Shown here: piece after piece, positions 1 to 8,713 of the stretch
How the letters are laid out: each line of letters starts with the position of its first letter
How positions within the stretch are numbered: position 1 is the stretch's first letter
DNA from: Kribbella albertanoniae
GTDB lineage: Bacteria; Actinomycetota; Actinomycetes; Propionibacteriales; Kribbellaceae
Assembly (NCBI RefSeq): GCF_004348455.1
Contig: NZ_SMKA01000009.1
Coordinates: forward strand, 1 to 64,000
Length of the DNA stretch: 64,000 bases
Reading direction: 5' to 3'
Translations under genes and position numbers: made by a program
The notes under the pieces: generated by a model
Seen by the model: the letters and a program-made list of their open reading frames with translations, nothing else
Told to the model about the DNA's origin: nothing
The model's database searches: none

Positions 1-1371
1 GGCGGGGGGCCAGGGGTCTGGGCGGGCTGCGCGTTGTGCGATGGTGCGGAAGTCTTTGTGGTGGTAGCGGTAGTGCTTCTCGGCTAGGACGGCGCGGAGG
101 GCTGTGCCGTCTGGGTCTTCGGCGTCGTAGCGGTCGAACTGCTCGGTGAGGAAGAGCAGGGGGAGTCGGGCGTCGTTTTCGGGGAGGTAGCCGGCGTCGA
201 CTACGGCGGCTACTGCCTCGGGGTTGAGGTCGAGCGCGTGAGTGAGGAGCGCGTCGCGCATGCCGCCGCGCTCCAAGTTCTCCAGCGGGTTGCTGGTGGA
301 GCCGAGGTCGCGCAGGGATCGCCGTACGGCGACGGTCACGTCGTACGGCAGGTTCGTGTTCAGGAGCGCCAGGATCCGGTCGATGATGACGCGGTCGTCG
401 ATCGTGAGTCTGTACGTCGAGCACGCCGACTGGAGGACCCGCCCGCCGGGGTCGGCCTCGCGATAGGCGGCGAACTGCTGGGTGAGCAGCAAATGGAGCG
501 GTAGCAAGCCGGGTTCGGTGGGGCGGTAACCGGCGTCGCGGGCTGCTGCGATCGCCTCGGCGTTGCCGTGGATCGCCTGTTCACACACGGCCGCGGCACC
601 GTCGGCGGGCAGTTCACGCAACGCGCGGCGGCAGCGGTCGTGGACCTCGTCGGGCAGCCAGGTGGTCAGATACTCCAGCAGCCGCACGACCAGGGCGCCC
701 TGGTCAAAGGCCGGCAGCAGGTCGAGTCGGTCCTTCAGGAGCGCGAGTAAAGACAGGTCGACGTCATCGGGCTGGGCAGGCGGTCGCGGCAGGTACGGGT
801 TGGCGGACACGATCTCCATCAGCGAGTCCGGCTCACCCTCTCGCCACAGTCCGCACCGGGTCTCATGGCCGGGCGGCGCCGCGCCGATGTAGGTCGGGCC
901 CAGCTGCGCACGCGGCCGGAACTCGGCTTCCAGAGCGTCCAGCAGACCGGGCTGATCAGTGACCGACAACAGGTCGGCCAACCGCTGACGCAGTGCGAGA
1001 TCGGGAAACCGCAGCGCGGCCGGGACGATCCGCCGTATCCAGGGATCGCCGACGTACAGGCCGTTCTGCGGGTCGGTGGCGGTCTGCGGCAGACAGGCGG
1101 TCAGCCGGACCCGCGGCTGGTACGGCGACGTCGGATCGGATTCAAGCAGGAACTCAAGCACCGGTACGACGCGCTCCGGCACCTCGTGATTCCCGAACCT
1201 GAAGTTCGCCGCGGTCAGCAAGAACCACGCGCCGCGCCATACCTCGTCGCGGCGGGCTTCATCCGCCCACCACCGATCGATCCGCTCACGCGCTCGGCCG
1301 TCGCGCTCGTACAGCGCAGCAGCCAGCACATCCTGGACACGTTTCCGCGGGCGCCGCCGAAAGAACCTCAC
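1..1371 (-). CDS. Partial helical hypothetical protein in a two-component operon (C-terminus outside window)
   Basis: The reverse frame is open without a stop from a GTG at 1371 to the left edge, giving at least 457 residues; the end of the gene lies outside. The GTG overlaps the response-regulator stop (GTGA), so this is the third gene of the kinase-regulator operon. The product looks soluble and helical, rich in Leu, Arg, Asp and Pro, with no signal peptide or membrane segment. A motif occurs twice, near residues 280-310 and 385-415: a DAGY turn, a stretch ending in LLxLTxQF, then a Tyr followed by EADPGG or AEDPDG. This suggests an armadillo/HEAT- or ankyrin-like solenoid, but I do not recognise the family. 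The reading frame is certain; the function is unknown. Confidence 0.8.
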   Translation of the reverse strand, partial: MRFFRRRPRKRVQDVLAAALYERDGRARERIDRWWADEARRDEVWRGAWFLLTAANFRFGNHEVPERVVPVLEFLLESDPTSPYQPRVRLTACLPQTATDPQNGLYVGDPWIRRIVPAALRFPDLALRQRLADLLSVTDQPGLLDALEAEFRPRAQLGPTYIGAAPPGHETRCGLWREGEPDSLMEIVSANPYLPRPPAQPDDVDLSLLALLKDRLDLLPAFDQGALVVRLLEYLTTWLPDEVHDRCRRALRELPADGAAAVCEQAIHGNAEAIAAARDAGYRPTEPGLLPLHLLLTQQFAAYREADPGGRVLQSACSTYRLTIDDRVIIDRILALLNTNLPYDVTVAVRRSLRDLGSTSNPLENLERGGMRDALLTHALDLNPEAVAAVVDAGYLPENDARLPLLFLTEQFDRYDAEDPDGTALRAVLAEKHYRYHHKDFRTIAQRAARPDPWPPA

Positions 1372-2027
1372 CCTCCCATGATGCCCTTTGCATCGCGGAC
1401 AAGGAGGGCCAATTGGACGCGGTTGGCGAGGCAGAGTTTGGTCAAGGCGCGGCTGACATGGGATTTGACGGTTGGTTCCCCGACCGCGATCTCGCGGGCG
1501 ATCTCGGCGTTCGAGAGGCCGCGGGCGACGCCGTGGGCCACCTGTGCTTCGCGTTCGGTCAGTAGTTCGAGTTGGGCGCGGGCGGCGACGGCTGTTGCAG
1601 GCGGTTGCTGCTCGGCGAAAGCCGTGATCAGGCGCTGGGTGACTGCGGGCGAGAGGATCGCGGTGCCGGCCGCGACCGTCCGGATCGCCGTCACCAGGTC
1701 CTGCGGCGAGGTGTCCTTGAGCAGGAAGCCGGCGGCCGCGCGCCGCAGAGCAGTGTGGACGTAGTCGTCGAGGTCGTAGGTCGTCAGCATGATGACCTTC
1801 GGTGGTGCCGCGGCCTGGTTGATCTCGGTGAGTGCCGACAGACCTTCCATGCCGGGCATCCGGACATCCATCAGTACGACGTCGGGGTCGTGGCACCGGA
1901 CCGCCTCGACCGCGGCAGCTCCGTCGGTGGCCTCGCCGACCACCTCGATGTCGTCGGCGGTGTCGAGGATCATCCGGAGCCCGCTGCGGACCAGGTCTTC
2001 GTCGTCGACGATCAGCACCCGGATCAT
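1368..2027 (-). CDS. NarL/LuxR-family response regulator
   Basis: This 219-residue protein has an N-terminal receiver domain (acidic pair D8/D9, phospho-acceptor D54 in VVLMDVRMPG, conserved Lys in FLLKD) and a C-terminal LuxR helix-turn-helix (about residues 150-210, LTEREAQVAHGVARGLSNAEIA). It should be phosphorylated by the kinase encoded just upstream and then bind DNA. The ATG overlaps the kinase stop by 4 nt, and the next gene overlaps its own stop by 4 nt, so the three genes are probably translated as a unit. The divergent ABC exporter is the obvious target candidate, by inference from position only. Confidence 0.93.
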   Translation of the reverse strand: MIRVLIVDDEDLVRSGLRMILDTADDIEVVGEATDGAAAVEAVRCHDPDVVLMDVRMPGMEGLSALTEINQAAAPPKVIMLTTYDLDDYVHTALRRAAAGFLLKDTSPQDLVTAIRTVAAGTAILSPAVTQRLITAFAEQQPPATAVAARAQLELLTEREAQVAHGVARGLSNAEIAREIAVGEPTVKSHVSRALTKLCLANRVQLALLVRDAKGIMGG

Positions 2028-3166
2028 GAGGCGCGAACTTCGGTCGGCGGCAGCGGGAGCCGGGCTCTGACGATGAAGCCACCGCCGTCCAGGTGGCCGG
2101 CGTGGAACTCGCCGCCCATGAGTTCGACCCGCTCACGCAACCCGATCAGTCCGGACCGGCTGCCCGGCAACGAGCCGGACTGCCCTGCCTCGTTGATCAC
2201 CTCGAGCAGAAGGTGATTCTCCTGGTACTCGAGCAGCACGCGGGTCACAGCCGCGCCCGCATGCTTGTGCACATTGGTCAACGCCTCCTGCGCGACTCGG
2301 TAGATGGTGTTCTCCACCAGCACTGGCACCGGTCGAGCATCGCCGCGGTCGCGACGCGAGATCGGCAATCCGACGGCACGGGATCGGTTGAGCAAGGGAT
2401 CGAGCTGAGCCAGTCCCTGCTGCGGAACCAGATCTTGCTGACCGGTGGTGAGCACGCTGAGAACCGTCCGCAACTGCCCGAGCGCTTCTTGCCCGGTCGT
2501 GCGAATGAGCTCCGCCTCGGCAAGTGTCGTCTGCTCTGCCGTGTTGCACTGCAGGGCTCCCGCATGCAGGACCATCAGCGAGACTCGATGGGCGACGACG
2601 TCGTGCAGGTCGCGGGCGATCCGCGTCCTCTCCTCCGCGCGTGCCGCGGTGATCTGCGCGGTTCGCTCACGTTCGACGTACGCGGCCCGCTCCCGAAGAC
2701 CGGCCACAACCTGACGTCTCGCCTTCATCCACCCGCCTACCAGCATCGGTACCCCCACCAGCGCGAAGGCGCTTCCCATCGCAGCGGGTAGTTGCGCAAG
2801 GGAGACACCAGGCGCCACGACCTGTACGGCGACTAGGGCCAAGCCGTACCCGGCCAGTCGGCGCATGGACCGGAAGATCGATGCAGCGACGACACAAGCA
2901 ACCCACTGGAGCGGGATGGTCGTCGCATGCAGCGGGGCAAGCACCAGTGCGGCTGCCAGCAGCGGTAAGGGCCGACGCGGCAGCAGTACGACGATCGCGC
3001 TGACGAGGGCCGCGACCGTCTGCTGGAGCCATTGCGGGCCAAGCAGTTCCTGCAACTGGGTCGGCGTGCTGCCGCTCGACAGGAACGGAGCGCCTGCCAG
3101 CAGTACGGCGACCACCAGGCGCTCCGGCAGCCGGAGCAGCGGGGGAGTGTCGCCGTACTGGATCAT
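2024..3166 (-). CDS. NarL-type sensor histidine kinase
   Basis: The protein has 380 residues. Four to six hydrophobic segments fill residues 15-145. They are followed by a short coiled coil and a HisKA_3 dimerisation domain with phospho-acceptor H188 in RIARDLHDVVAHR, then an HATPase_c domain (about 270-370) with the N-box around EALTNVHKHA and a G-rich lid. The membrane part has no obvious extracytoplasmic sensor domain, as in intramembrane-sensing DesK/LiaS-like kinases that sit beside ABC exporters. It is the first gene of the minus-strand operon and is divergent from the ABC exporter, from which it is separated by about 130 bp. Confidence 0.93.
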   Translation of the reverse strand: MIQYGDTPPLLRLPERLVVAVLLAGAPFLSSGSTPTQLQELLGPQWLQQTVAALVSAIVVLLPRRPLPLLAAALVLAPLHATTIPLQWVACVVAASIFRSMRRLAGYGLALVAVQVVAPGVSLAQLPAAMGSAFALVGVPMLVGGWMKARRQVVAGLRERAAYVERERTAQITAARAEERTRIARDLHDVVAHRVSLMVLHAGALQCNTAEQTTLAEAELIRTTGQEALGQLRTVLSVLTTGQQDLVPQQGLAQLDPLLNRSRAVGLPISRRDRGDARPVPVLVENTIYRVAQEALTNVHKHAGAAVTRVLLEYQENHLLLEVINEAGQSGSLPGSRSGLIGLRERVELMGGEFHAGHLDGGGFIVRARLPLPPTEVRAS

Positions 3167-3297
3167 GTTGCCACCGTAGATTCCGCCGACGCTCCGCCGC
3201 AGCGGTTGATCGGCTAGACCTGCCTCATCTTTCGTAGTGGGTGCCGATCGACGATCAGCCGATGAGGCGTCGGTGTCGGCGCAGCCAGGATCGGCCC

Positions 3298-4041
3298 ATG
3301 CCCACTCGAACCCCAGCGGTCCAAGCGACCGCGCTCACCAAGATCTACGGCACCGGCGACGCACGGGTGATCGCTCTCGACGGAGTCACCGTGGACTTTC
3401 ACCGCGGCCAGTTCACCGCGATCATGGGGCCGTCGGGCTCCGGTAAGTCGACGTTGATGCATTGTGTCGCCGGGCTGGACCGGCCGGATCTCGGTGCGAT
3501 CCGGATCGGTGATGCCGAGTTGGGCGAACTGTCCGACGACCAGCTCACCGCGCTCCGCCGGGACCGCGTCGGTTTCATCTTCCAGGCCTTCAACCTGCTT
3601 CCCACCTTGACCGCGCTCGAGAACATCACGCTGCCCTTCGATCTGGCCGGCCGGCCGCCGGATCAGACCGCCGTCGACCGGGTTGTGGACGTCGTTCGGC
3701 TGCGGGACCGGCTCGGTCATCGCCCGAGTCAACTGTCCGGTGGTCAGCAGCAGCGCGTCGCGGTGGCACGGGCTCTGGTGACCAACCCCGAGGTGGTCTT
3801 CGCCGACGAACCGACCGGCTCGCTGGACTCGGCGGCCTCGACCGAGCTGCTCGGTTTCCTGCGTCGTTGCGTCGACGAATTCGAGCAGACCGTGGTGATG
3901 GTGACGCACGAACCGTCCGCGGCCGCGTTCGCGGATCGCGTGCTGTTCCTCACCGACGGACGGCTGGTGGACGAGTTGACGGCACCGACGGCTGACCGTG
4001 TCCTCGACCTGATGAAGTCGCTGGAGAAGGTGACTTCCTGA
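3298..4041 (+). CDS. MacB/LolD-type ABC exporter ATP-binding protein
   Basis: The 247-residue ATPase has Walker A GPSGSGKST, signature LSGGQQQRVA, and Walker B VVFADEPTGSLD followed by the switch His in VTHEP. The sequence PTGSLDS is typical of the MacB/LolD subfamily that pairs with FtsX-fold permeases. I chose the ATG at 3298 because AGGA lies 7 nt upstream; an in-frame GTG at 3241 would add 19 residues with no similarity to the family. The stop overlaps the permease ATG by one base (TGATG). The complex should export or mechanically act on a lipid, peptide or antibiotic at the membrane. The divergent kinase/regulator pair probably senses the substrate. Confidence 0.93.
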   Translation: MPTRTPAVQATALTKIYGTGDARVIALDGVTVDFHRGQFTAIMGPSGSGKSTLMHCVAGLDRPDLGAIRIGDAELGELSDDQLTALRRDRVGFIFQAFNLLPTLTALENITLPFDLAGRPPDQTAVDRVVDVVRLRDRLGHRPSQLSGGQQQRVAVARALVTNPEVVFADEPTGSLDSAASTELLGFLRRCVDEFEQTVVMVTHEPSAAAFADRVLFLTDGRLVDELTAPTADRVLDLMKSLEKVTS

Positions 4042-6548
4042 TGCTCAAGGCAATGATTCGCGATCTGGTCGCGCACAAGAGCCGCGTCGTCATGACCCTG
4101 CTCGCGATCGCGGTTGGTGTTGCCGCGATGGTCGCCGCGTGGTTGATCAGCGATTCGACGGCGACCGCGCTGTCGGCCCAGCGGTCGCGGACCGATGTCG
4201 GCATCGCGGTGCAGCGCATCGACAGCGATGCCGCTCTGACTGTTGCGCAGAGCAAGCAGTTGGCAGATCTGCCGGGCGTGCGTGGAGTGTCTGTCGTAGC
4301 GGTCGGACGAGCCGGTCTGGTCGGCGCGGACGGCAAGCTGGTGCCCGGCGAGACAGTGCCGGAGTACGCCGGAACGAACTGGAGCCGGACCAGTCGGTTC
4401 GAACTGACCGAAGGCCGCGCGCCGGCAAAGGCCGGTGAGGTCGTCCTGCGTGATGCTGAAGCGGCCAAGGGACAGTTGCGGGTCGGCACCCGGGTCCGCA
4501 TCCTGCTCGCGGACGCCAAGGTGGACACTCCAGTCGTGGTCGGCCTGTTCGCGTATCGATCCCTCGGCCCACGATCCGATCCACAGCTGGGATCTGACCC
4601 AGTTCCCGCAGTTGCGTACGACGCCAGGACCGCGACGAAGGTCCTTGGCGACGACGTCGAGCGGATCGAGCTGACCGTCGTACCGGGAGCTGACAGTACG
4701 GCGCTGACGGCAGCTGCCGATCGAATCACCGGGCCCGGCTTCCGGGCGTCCACCGGAGAGACCCTGGCCGCGGCATCCGCGCGCGAAGCAGCCGACGGTG
4801 CAAAGGACCTGCGGCTCGCGCTCTTACCGGCCGCTGCGGTGGCCCTGCTGGTCGGCATGTTCGTCATCGCGAACACCTTCTCGATCCTGGTCACCCAGCG
4901 GACCAGACAGTTCGCCCTTTTACGGGCAGTGGGCGCCTATCGCCGGCAGATCCGGTTCAGCACGCTCGTCGAGGCCCTGCTCCTGGGGTCCGCCGGTGGA
5001 GCGGTCGGCGTGGCCTGCGGGATCGGGCTGGCCGCGCTCCTGCTTCCGTTGATGAATTCGGATGGGCGGATCCCGTTGGCCGGCGTACCGGTTGCGGTCC
5101 TGCTTGGCCTCGGCATCGGCTTGCTGGTCACAGTCACCGCGGCGTGGAGCGCCGCGCGACGAGCGGCCGGCATCTCTCCGATGGCGGCGTTGCGACTGGA
5201 TCATTCGACGCCGAGGGCGCAGGGACGTCGACAGACGATCATCGGTGCCGTAGCAGTCGCGGTGTCGGTTGTCGTCATCGGTCTCACCGCGAGCCCGAGC
5301 GCAGAGAACGCAGCCCGGATCGTGAGTCTTCTCGCTGCCCTCGTCGGAGTCGTTGGGGTGCTGCTGCTCGCGCCGGTCCTTGCCGGATTCTGCTTGCGTC
5401 CCCTGCTCGGCCTGGTCGCGCGGCGCAGCAGCCCGGCTCTCCGGCTCGCGGTCCGCAATGCCGTGCGCGATCCGCGTCGTACCGCCGCAACCGGAACCGC
5501 CATTACCATCGGGCTCGCGCTGATCTGTGCGCTCGGCGTACTCAGCGCCACCTTGCTGAGTCTGGTCGGATCGACCGTGCGGGAGAACGTGCCGGCGGCA
5601 ACGACGATCGTGCAGCCCGCCGCAGGTGGCGAGGCGGTTCTGGACGCATCGACCTTGGAGCTCGTGCGCCGGCTTCCGGAGGTGAGTACGGCGGCAGGCA
5701 GTCGCGATGTCGTGGCCGACATCTCCTACCGAGGAGGGCAGACGGTACGGCGGGTCTCCGCGATCGAGCCGCATGCGCTCGGCACCGTGTTCACGCCGGA
5801 TCTGGTGTCCGGCGTGGCCGACCTCCGCCAGGGTGCCGTCGTGTCGAAGAACCAGGCCGACATGCTCGGGCTGAGACTGGGCGACGAACTGACGGTGACC
5901 TTCGATCCGGCACACCAGGTGGTGACCAAGGTCGCTGGAATCTACGACGCCACCGAACTCCAGGCCGCGATCTTCGTCGATGTCGCCGCGGTTCCCGAGC
6001 GGACCCGCTCACGGCTCAGCCTGATCTACGCCACCGGCCCCGATCCGGTCGCGGCCAAAGCCGCCCTGGACCGGACGTTCGCCGTTCGGCCGGATGTCGA
6101 GGTGATCGACCGGGACGCCTTGGTCACCAGGTTGCAGGACGTGCAGCGCGTCGGCTTCGCCGTTCTGTACGCGATGTTCGCCGTCGCGGTGATCATCGCC
6201 GTCTTCGGTGTCGTCAACACGCTGATCCTCTCGGTGACCGAACGCACTCGCGAGATCGGCATCGCCCGGGCGGTCGGTGCCGGCACCGACCTGATCCGCC
6301 GCTCGATCGCCTGGGAGAGTCTGGTGATCTCGACCTTCGGAGCCGTCCTCGGCGTCTTCGTCGGGCTCGGCGTCGGAGCCGTCCTCCAACATGCGATGCT
6401 CGGTCAGCATCTGGCCGATCTGACCGTCCCATGGCTGGTCATCGTCCTCGGCCTCGTCGGCGTGATCATCGCCGCGACCGCGGCGGCCGCCTGGCCTGCC
6501 GCTCGGGCTGCCAGAACTGATCCGCTCCGAGCCATCGCCTCCGGCTAG
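4041..6548 (+). CDS. FtsX/MacB-like ABC transporter permease
   Basis: This 835-residue permease has an N-terminal membrane segment (about 15-37), a large extracytoplasmic domain, then three segments (about 255-375), a second membrane block, a second extracytoplasmic domain, and a final FtsX module (about 710-830) ending in DPLRAIASG. Two FtsX domains in one chain is the usual layout for actinobacterial macrolide- or peptide-exporter-like permeases. It is translationally coupled to the ATPase. Its TAG overlaps the convergent GntR gene's stop, leaving no room for a dedicated terminator between them. Confidence 0.92.
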   Translation: MLKAMIRDLVAHKSRVVMTLLAIAVGVAAMVAAWLISDSTATALSAQRSRTDVGIAVQRIDSDAALTVAQSKQLADLPGVRGVSVVAVGRAGLVGADGKLVPGETVPEYAGTNWSRTSRFELTEGRAPAKAGEVVLRDAEAAKGQLRVGTRVRILLADAKVDTPVVVGLFAYRSLGPRSDPQLGSDPVPAVAYDARTATKVLGDDVERIELTVVPGADSTALTAAADRITGPGFRASTGETLAAASAREAADGAKDLRLALLPAAAVALLVGMFVIANTFSILVTQRTRQFALLRAVGAYRRQIRFSTLVEALLLGSAGGAVGVACGIGLAALLLPLMNSDGRIPLAGVPVAVLLGLGIGLLVTVTAAWSAARRAAGISPMAALRLDHSTPRAQGRRQTIIGAVAVAVSVVVIGLTASPSAENAARIVSLLAALVGVVGVLLLAPVLAGFCLRPLLGLVARRSSPALRLAVRNAVRDPRRTAATGTAITIGLALICALGVLSATLLSLVGSTVRENVPAATTIVQPAAGGEAVLDASTLELVRRLPEVSTAAGSRDVVADISYRGGQTVRRVSAIEPHALGTVFTPDLVSGVADLRQGAVVSKNQADMLGLRLGDELTVTFDPAHQVVTKVAGIYDATELQAAIFVDVAAVPERTRSRLSLIYATGPDPVAAKAALDRTFAVRPDVEVIDRDALVTRLQDVQRVGFAVLYAMFAVAVIIAVFGVVNTLILSVTERTREIGIARAVGAGTDLIRRSIAWESLVISTFGAVLGVFVGLGVGAVLQHAMLGQHLADLTVPWLVIVLGLVGVIIAATAAAAWPAARAARTDPLRAIASG

Positions 6549-7276
6549 GGCGTGTCGGCTGCGCCGTGCTCGACGAGGTAGTCCTCGACGGTGAACAGGT
6601 GGGCGGCCATCCGGGTGCGCGCGCGGTCGGGGTCCTGGGCGGTGAGGGCGGCGAGGATCGAGAGGTGTTCGCGGTGGGCTGTTTCGTCGGCGCCGGGCTG
6701 GGAGATGGATCGGCGCAGCCGGTCGCGCATCGTCCGTCCACCCAGGGCGGCGACCAGCGCGGCCAGCACGGGGTTGCCGCCTGCCTCGGCGATGATGCGG
6801 TGGAAGGCTATGTCGTTCTCGATCACGGTCTCGTGGTTGGGCTCGGCGAGAGCGAGCTCAGCCTCGTTGTGGCGCAGCAACTCCGCTGCGGACTCGAGTT
6901 TCGACGAGCTGATGTGCAGCGCGGCAGCGGCGGCGGCTTCGGTTTCGAGGATCCGGCGGACCGCGTGCAGATGAGGGGTCGCGCTGCCGTCCTGCAGGTC
7001 GACGACGAATCCGAGCGGCGCGAGCAGCATGGCGGGATCGAGTTTGGTGACATAGGTGCCGTCGCCTCGCCGGGTCTCGAGGATGCCCATCATGGACAGC
7101 GCGCGGACCCCCTCGCGGAGCGGGGTCCTCGAGACGCCCAGCGCAGCAGCGAGATCGTTCTCGACCGGCAGCCGGCTTCCCGGCCGGAGCCGGCCGTCGA
7201 TGATCATCTGCCGGATGCCCTCGACGACCACATCCGTCTGCGAAACCGTCGGCTCGCTCAGCTTGCCGCCGGTCAT
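6545..7276 (-). CDS. GntR-family (FadR subfamily) transcriptional regulator
   Basis: The protein is 243 residues long. An N-terminal winged helix (about 10-78, GSRLPVENDLAAALGVSRTPLREGVRAL) is followed by an all-helical FCD ligand-binding domain. The start is the ATG at 7276, which overlaps the dehydratase stop by 4 nt (ATGA); a longer frame upstream would run antisense-free into the dehydratase and has no family similarity. Co-translation with the dehydratase suggests it senses a sugar acid of that pathway. A perfect 7-bp inverted repeat at 8673-8687, upstream of the transporter operon, is a candidate operator. Confidence 0.93.
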   Translation of the reverse strand: MTGGKLSEPTVSQTDVVVEGIRQMIIDGRLRPGSRLPVENDLAAALGVSRTPLREGVRALSMMGILETRRGDGTYVTKLDPAMLLAPLGFVVDLQDGSATPHLHAVRRILETEAAAAAALHISSSKLESAAELLRHNEAELALAEPNHETVIENDIAFHRIIAEAGGNPVLAALVAALGGRTMRDRLRRSISQPGADETAHREHLSILAALTAQDPDRARTRMAAHLFTVEDYLVEHGAADTP

Positions 7277-8574
7277 GGCAGCGCAGCCCAGTAGGACCCG
7301 TGCGGGTACTGGTAGGTCTGAAGCGACTCCCTGTGCATCTCGGCACTGTATCCGGGCGCGACCGGTACGACGTAGGCGCCATTCCGCACCACGCACGGCT
7401 CGACGAAGTGCTCGTGCAGGTGGTCGACGTACTCCGTGACCCGCCCGTCGAGATCTCCGGAGACCGCCACGTAGTCGAAGATCGCCAGGTGCTGAACGAG
7501 TTCGCACAAACCGACCCCACCCGCATGCGGACAGACCGGTACGTCGAACTTGGCCGCGAGCAGGTAGACCGCGAGCACCTCGTTGACGCTGCCCAGGCGA
7601 GCGGCGTCGAGCTGGCAGAAGTCGATGGCACCGGCTTGGAACAGCTGCTTGAACAGCACCCGGTTCATCCCGTGCTCACCGGTGGCGACACCGATCGGGG
7701 CGATCGCCTTGCGGATGGCGGCGTGACCGAGGATGTCGTCGGGGCTGGTCGGTTCCTCGATCCACAGCGGGTCGAACTCGGCCAGCGCGTTGACCCACTC
7801 GATCGCCTGCGGCACCTCCCACACCTGGTTCGCGTCGATCATCAGATGGCCGTCCGGCCCGATGACCTCGCGCGCGATCCCGCAGCGCCGGATGTCATCG
7901 GCGAGATCGGCGCCGACCTTGAGCTTGACGTGTTTGTAGCCTGCGGCAACGGCTTCCTCGCACAGCATCCGCAGCTTGTCATCGGAGTAGCCGAGCCACC
8001 CAGCAGAGGTGGTGTAGCAGGGGTAGCCGGTTGCCTCCAGCTCCTCGATCCGTTGCTTGCGGCCCGATTCCTTCTGTTCCAGCAGCGCGACCGCCTGATC
8101 CGGCGTCAGTACGTCGGCGAGGTAGCGCAGGTCGGCGGCCTCGACGAGTTGCTGGGGTGACATGTCGGTCAGCAGCCGCCACAGTGGCACGCCGGCCCGG
8201 CGGGCGGCCAGGTCCCAGACCGCGTTCATCACCGCGGCCAAGGCCAGGTGGATGACTCCCTTGTCCGGACCGAGCCATCGCAACTGACTGTCCGACTGGA
8301 GCTCGCGGTAGATCGCGCCGAGGTTCTCGCACAGGTCGTCGACCTCTCGGCCGATGAGCGGGTCAGCGCGCTGAGTGGCAGCGGCGGCGACCAGATCGGT
8401 GCCGCGCCCGATCGTGAACGTGAACCCGTACCCGGCCAAAGAGGGCTCGTCGGTGTGCAGGACGACGTACGCCGCGGAGTGGTCGCCGTCCTTGTTCATC
8501 GCGTCCGACCCGTCGCGGGTCAGCGAGGTCGGGAAGCGGACGTCGATGACCTCCACCGAGGTGATACGTGGCAT
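7273..8574 (-). CDS. L-fuconate dehydratase-like enolase-superfamily enzyme
   Basis: The 433-residue enzyme shows mandelate-racemase/enolase-superfamily signatures: the KxK catalytic motif (HVKLKVG), metal ligands in MIDANQVW, WIEEPTS and GVATGEHG, and the catalytic His in PHAGGVG. The N-terminus (SLTRDGSDAMNKDGDHSAAY, then GYGFTFTIGRGT) closely resembles L-fuconate dehydratases, which convert L-fuconate to 2-keto-3-deoxy-L-fuconate. The start is the ATG at 8574; an upstream start would only add a few residues. The fucosidase in the divergent operon supports a fucose-derived substrate. The enzyme is cytoplasmic and co-transcribed with gntR. The substrate within the acid-sugar dehydratases remains an inference. 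Confidence 0.87.
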   Translation of the reverse strand: MPRITSVEVIDVRFPTSLTRDGSDAMNKDGDHSAAYVVLHTDEPSLAGYGFTFTIGRGTDLVAAAATQRADPLIGREVDDLCENLGAIYRELQSDSQLRWLGPDKGVIHLALAAVMNAVWDLAARRAGVPLWRLLTDMSPQQLVEAADLRYLADVLTPDQAVALLEQKESGRKQRIEELEATGYPCYTTSAGWLGYSDDKLRMLCEEAVAAGYKHVKLKVGADLADDIRRCGIAREVIGPDGHLMIDANQVWEVPQAIEWVNALAEFDPLWIEEPTSPDDILGHAAIRKAIAPIGVATGEHGMNRVLFKQLFQAGAIDFCQLDAARLGSVNEVLAVYLLAAKFDVPVCPHAGGVGLCELVQHLAIFDYVAVSGDLDGRVTEYVDHLHEHFVEPCVVRNGAYVVPVAPGYSAEMHRESLQTYQYPHGSYWAALP

Positions 8575-8672
8575 GGCGGGCCCTCTCACGAGCAACGATA
8601 GATATGATCTTTTTCCGGTTCAGCTGCCGTTCAGTATGGACCAATGTCGACATGCTCGCTACGATCCCGGCA

Positions 8673-8687
8673 ATTCATAGTATGAAT
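8673..8687. promoter_or_regulatory. Candidate GntR operator palindrome
   Basis: The arms ATTCATA and TATGAAT form a perfect 7-bp inverted repeat around a single G. They lie 26-40 bp upstream of the first permease ATG, in the 139-bp divergent region between the dehydratase and the transporter. The position and the short symmetric form suit a FadR-type GntR repressor, but the assignment to the neighbouring regulator is an inference. Confidence 0.45.
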
Positions 8688-8713
8688 CCACTGGCTCGGG
8701 CCAGGAGGGTGTG

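Noticed and set aside
6545-6556. CTAGGGCGTGTC at the end of the FtsX gene as a second copy of the MITE end
   Set aside because: The 12-base match has no inverted partner nearby and falls within the overlapping stops of two intact genes, so chance is likelier.
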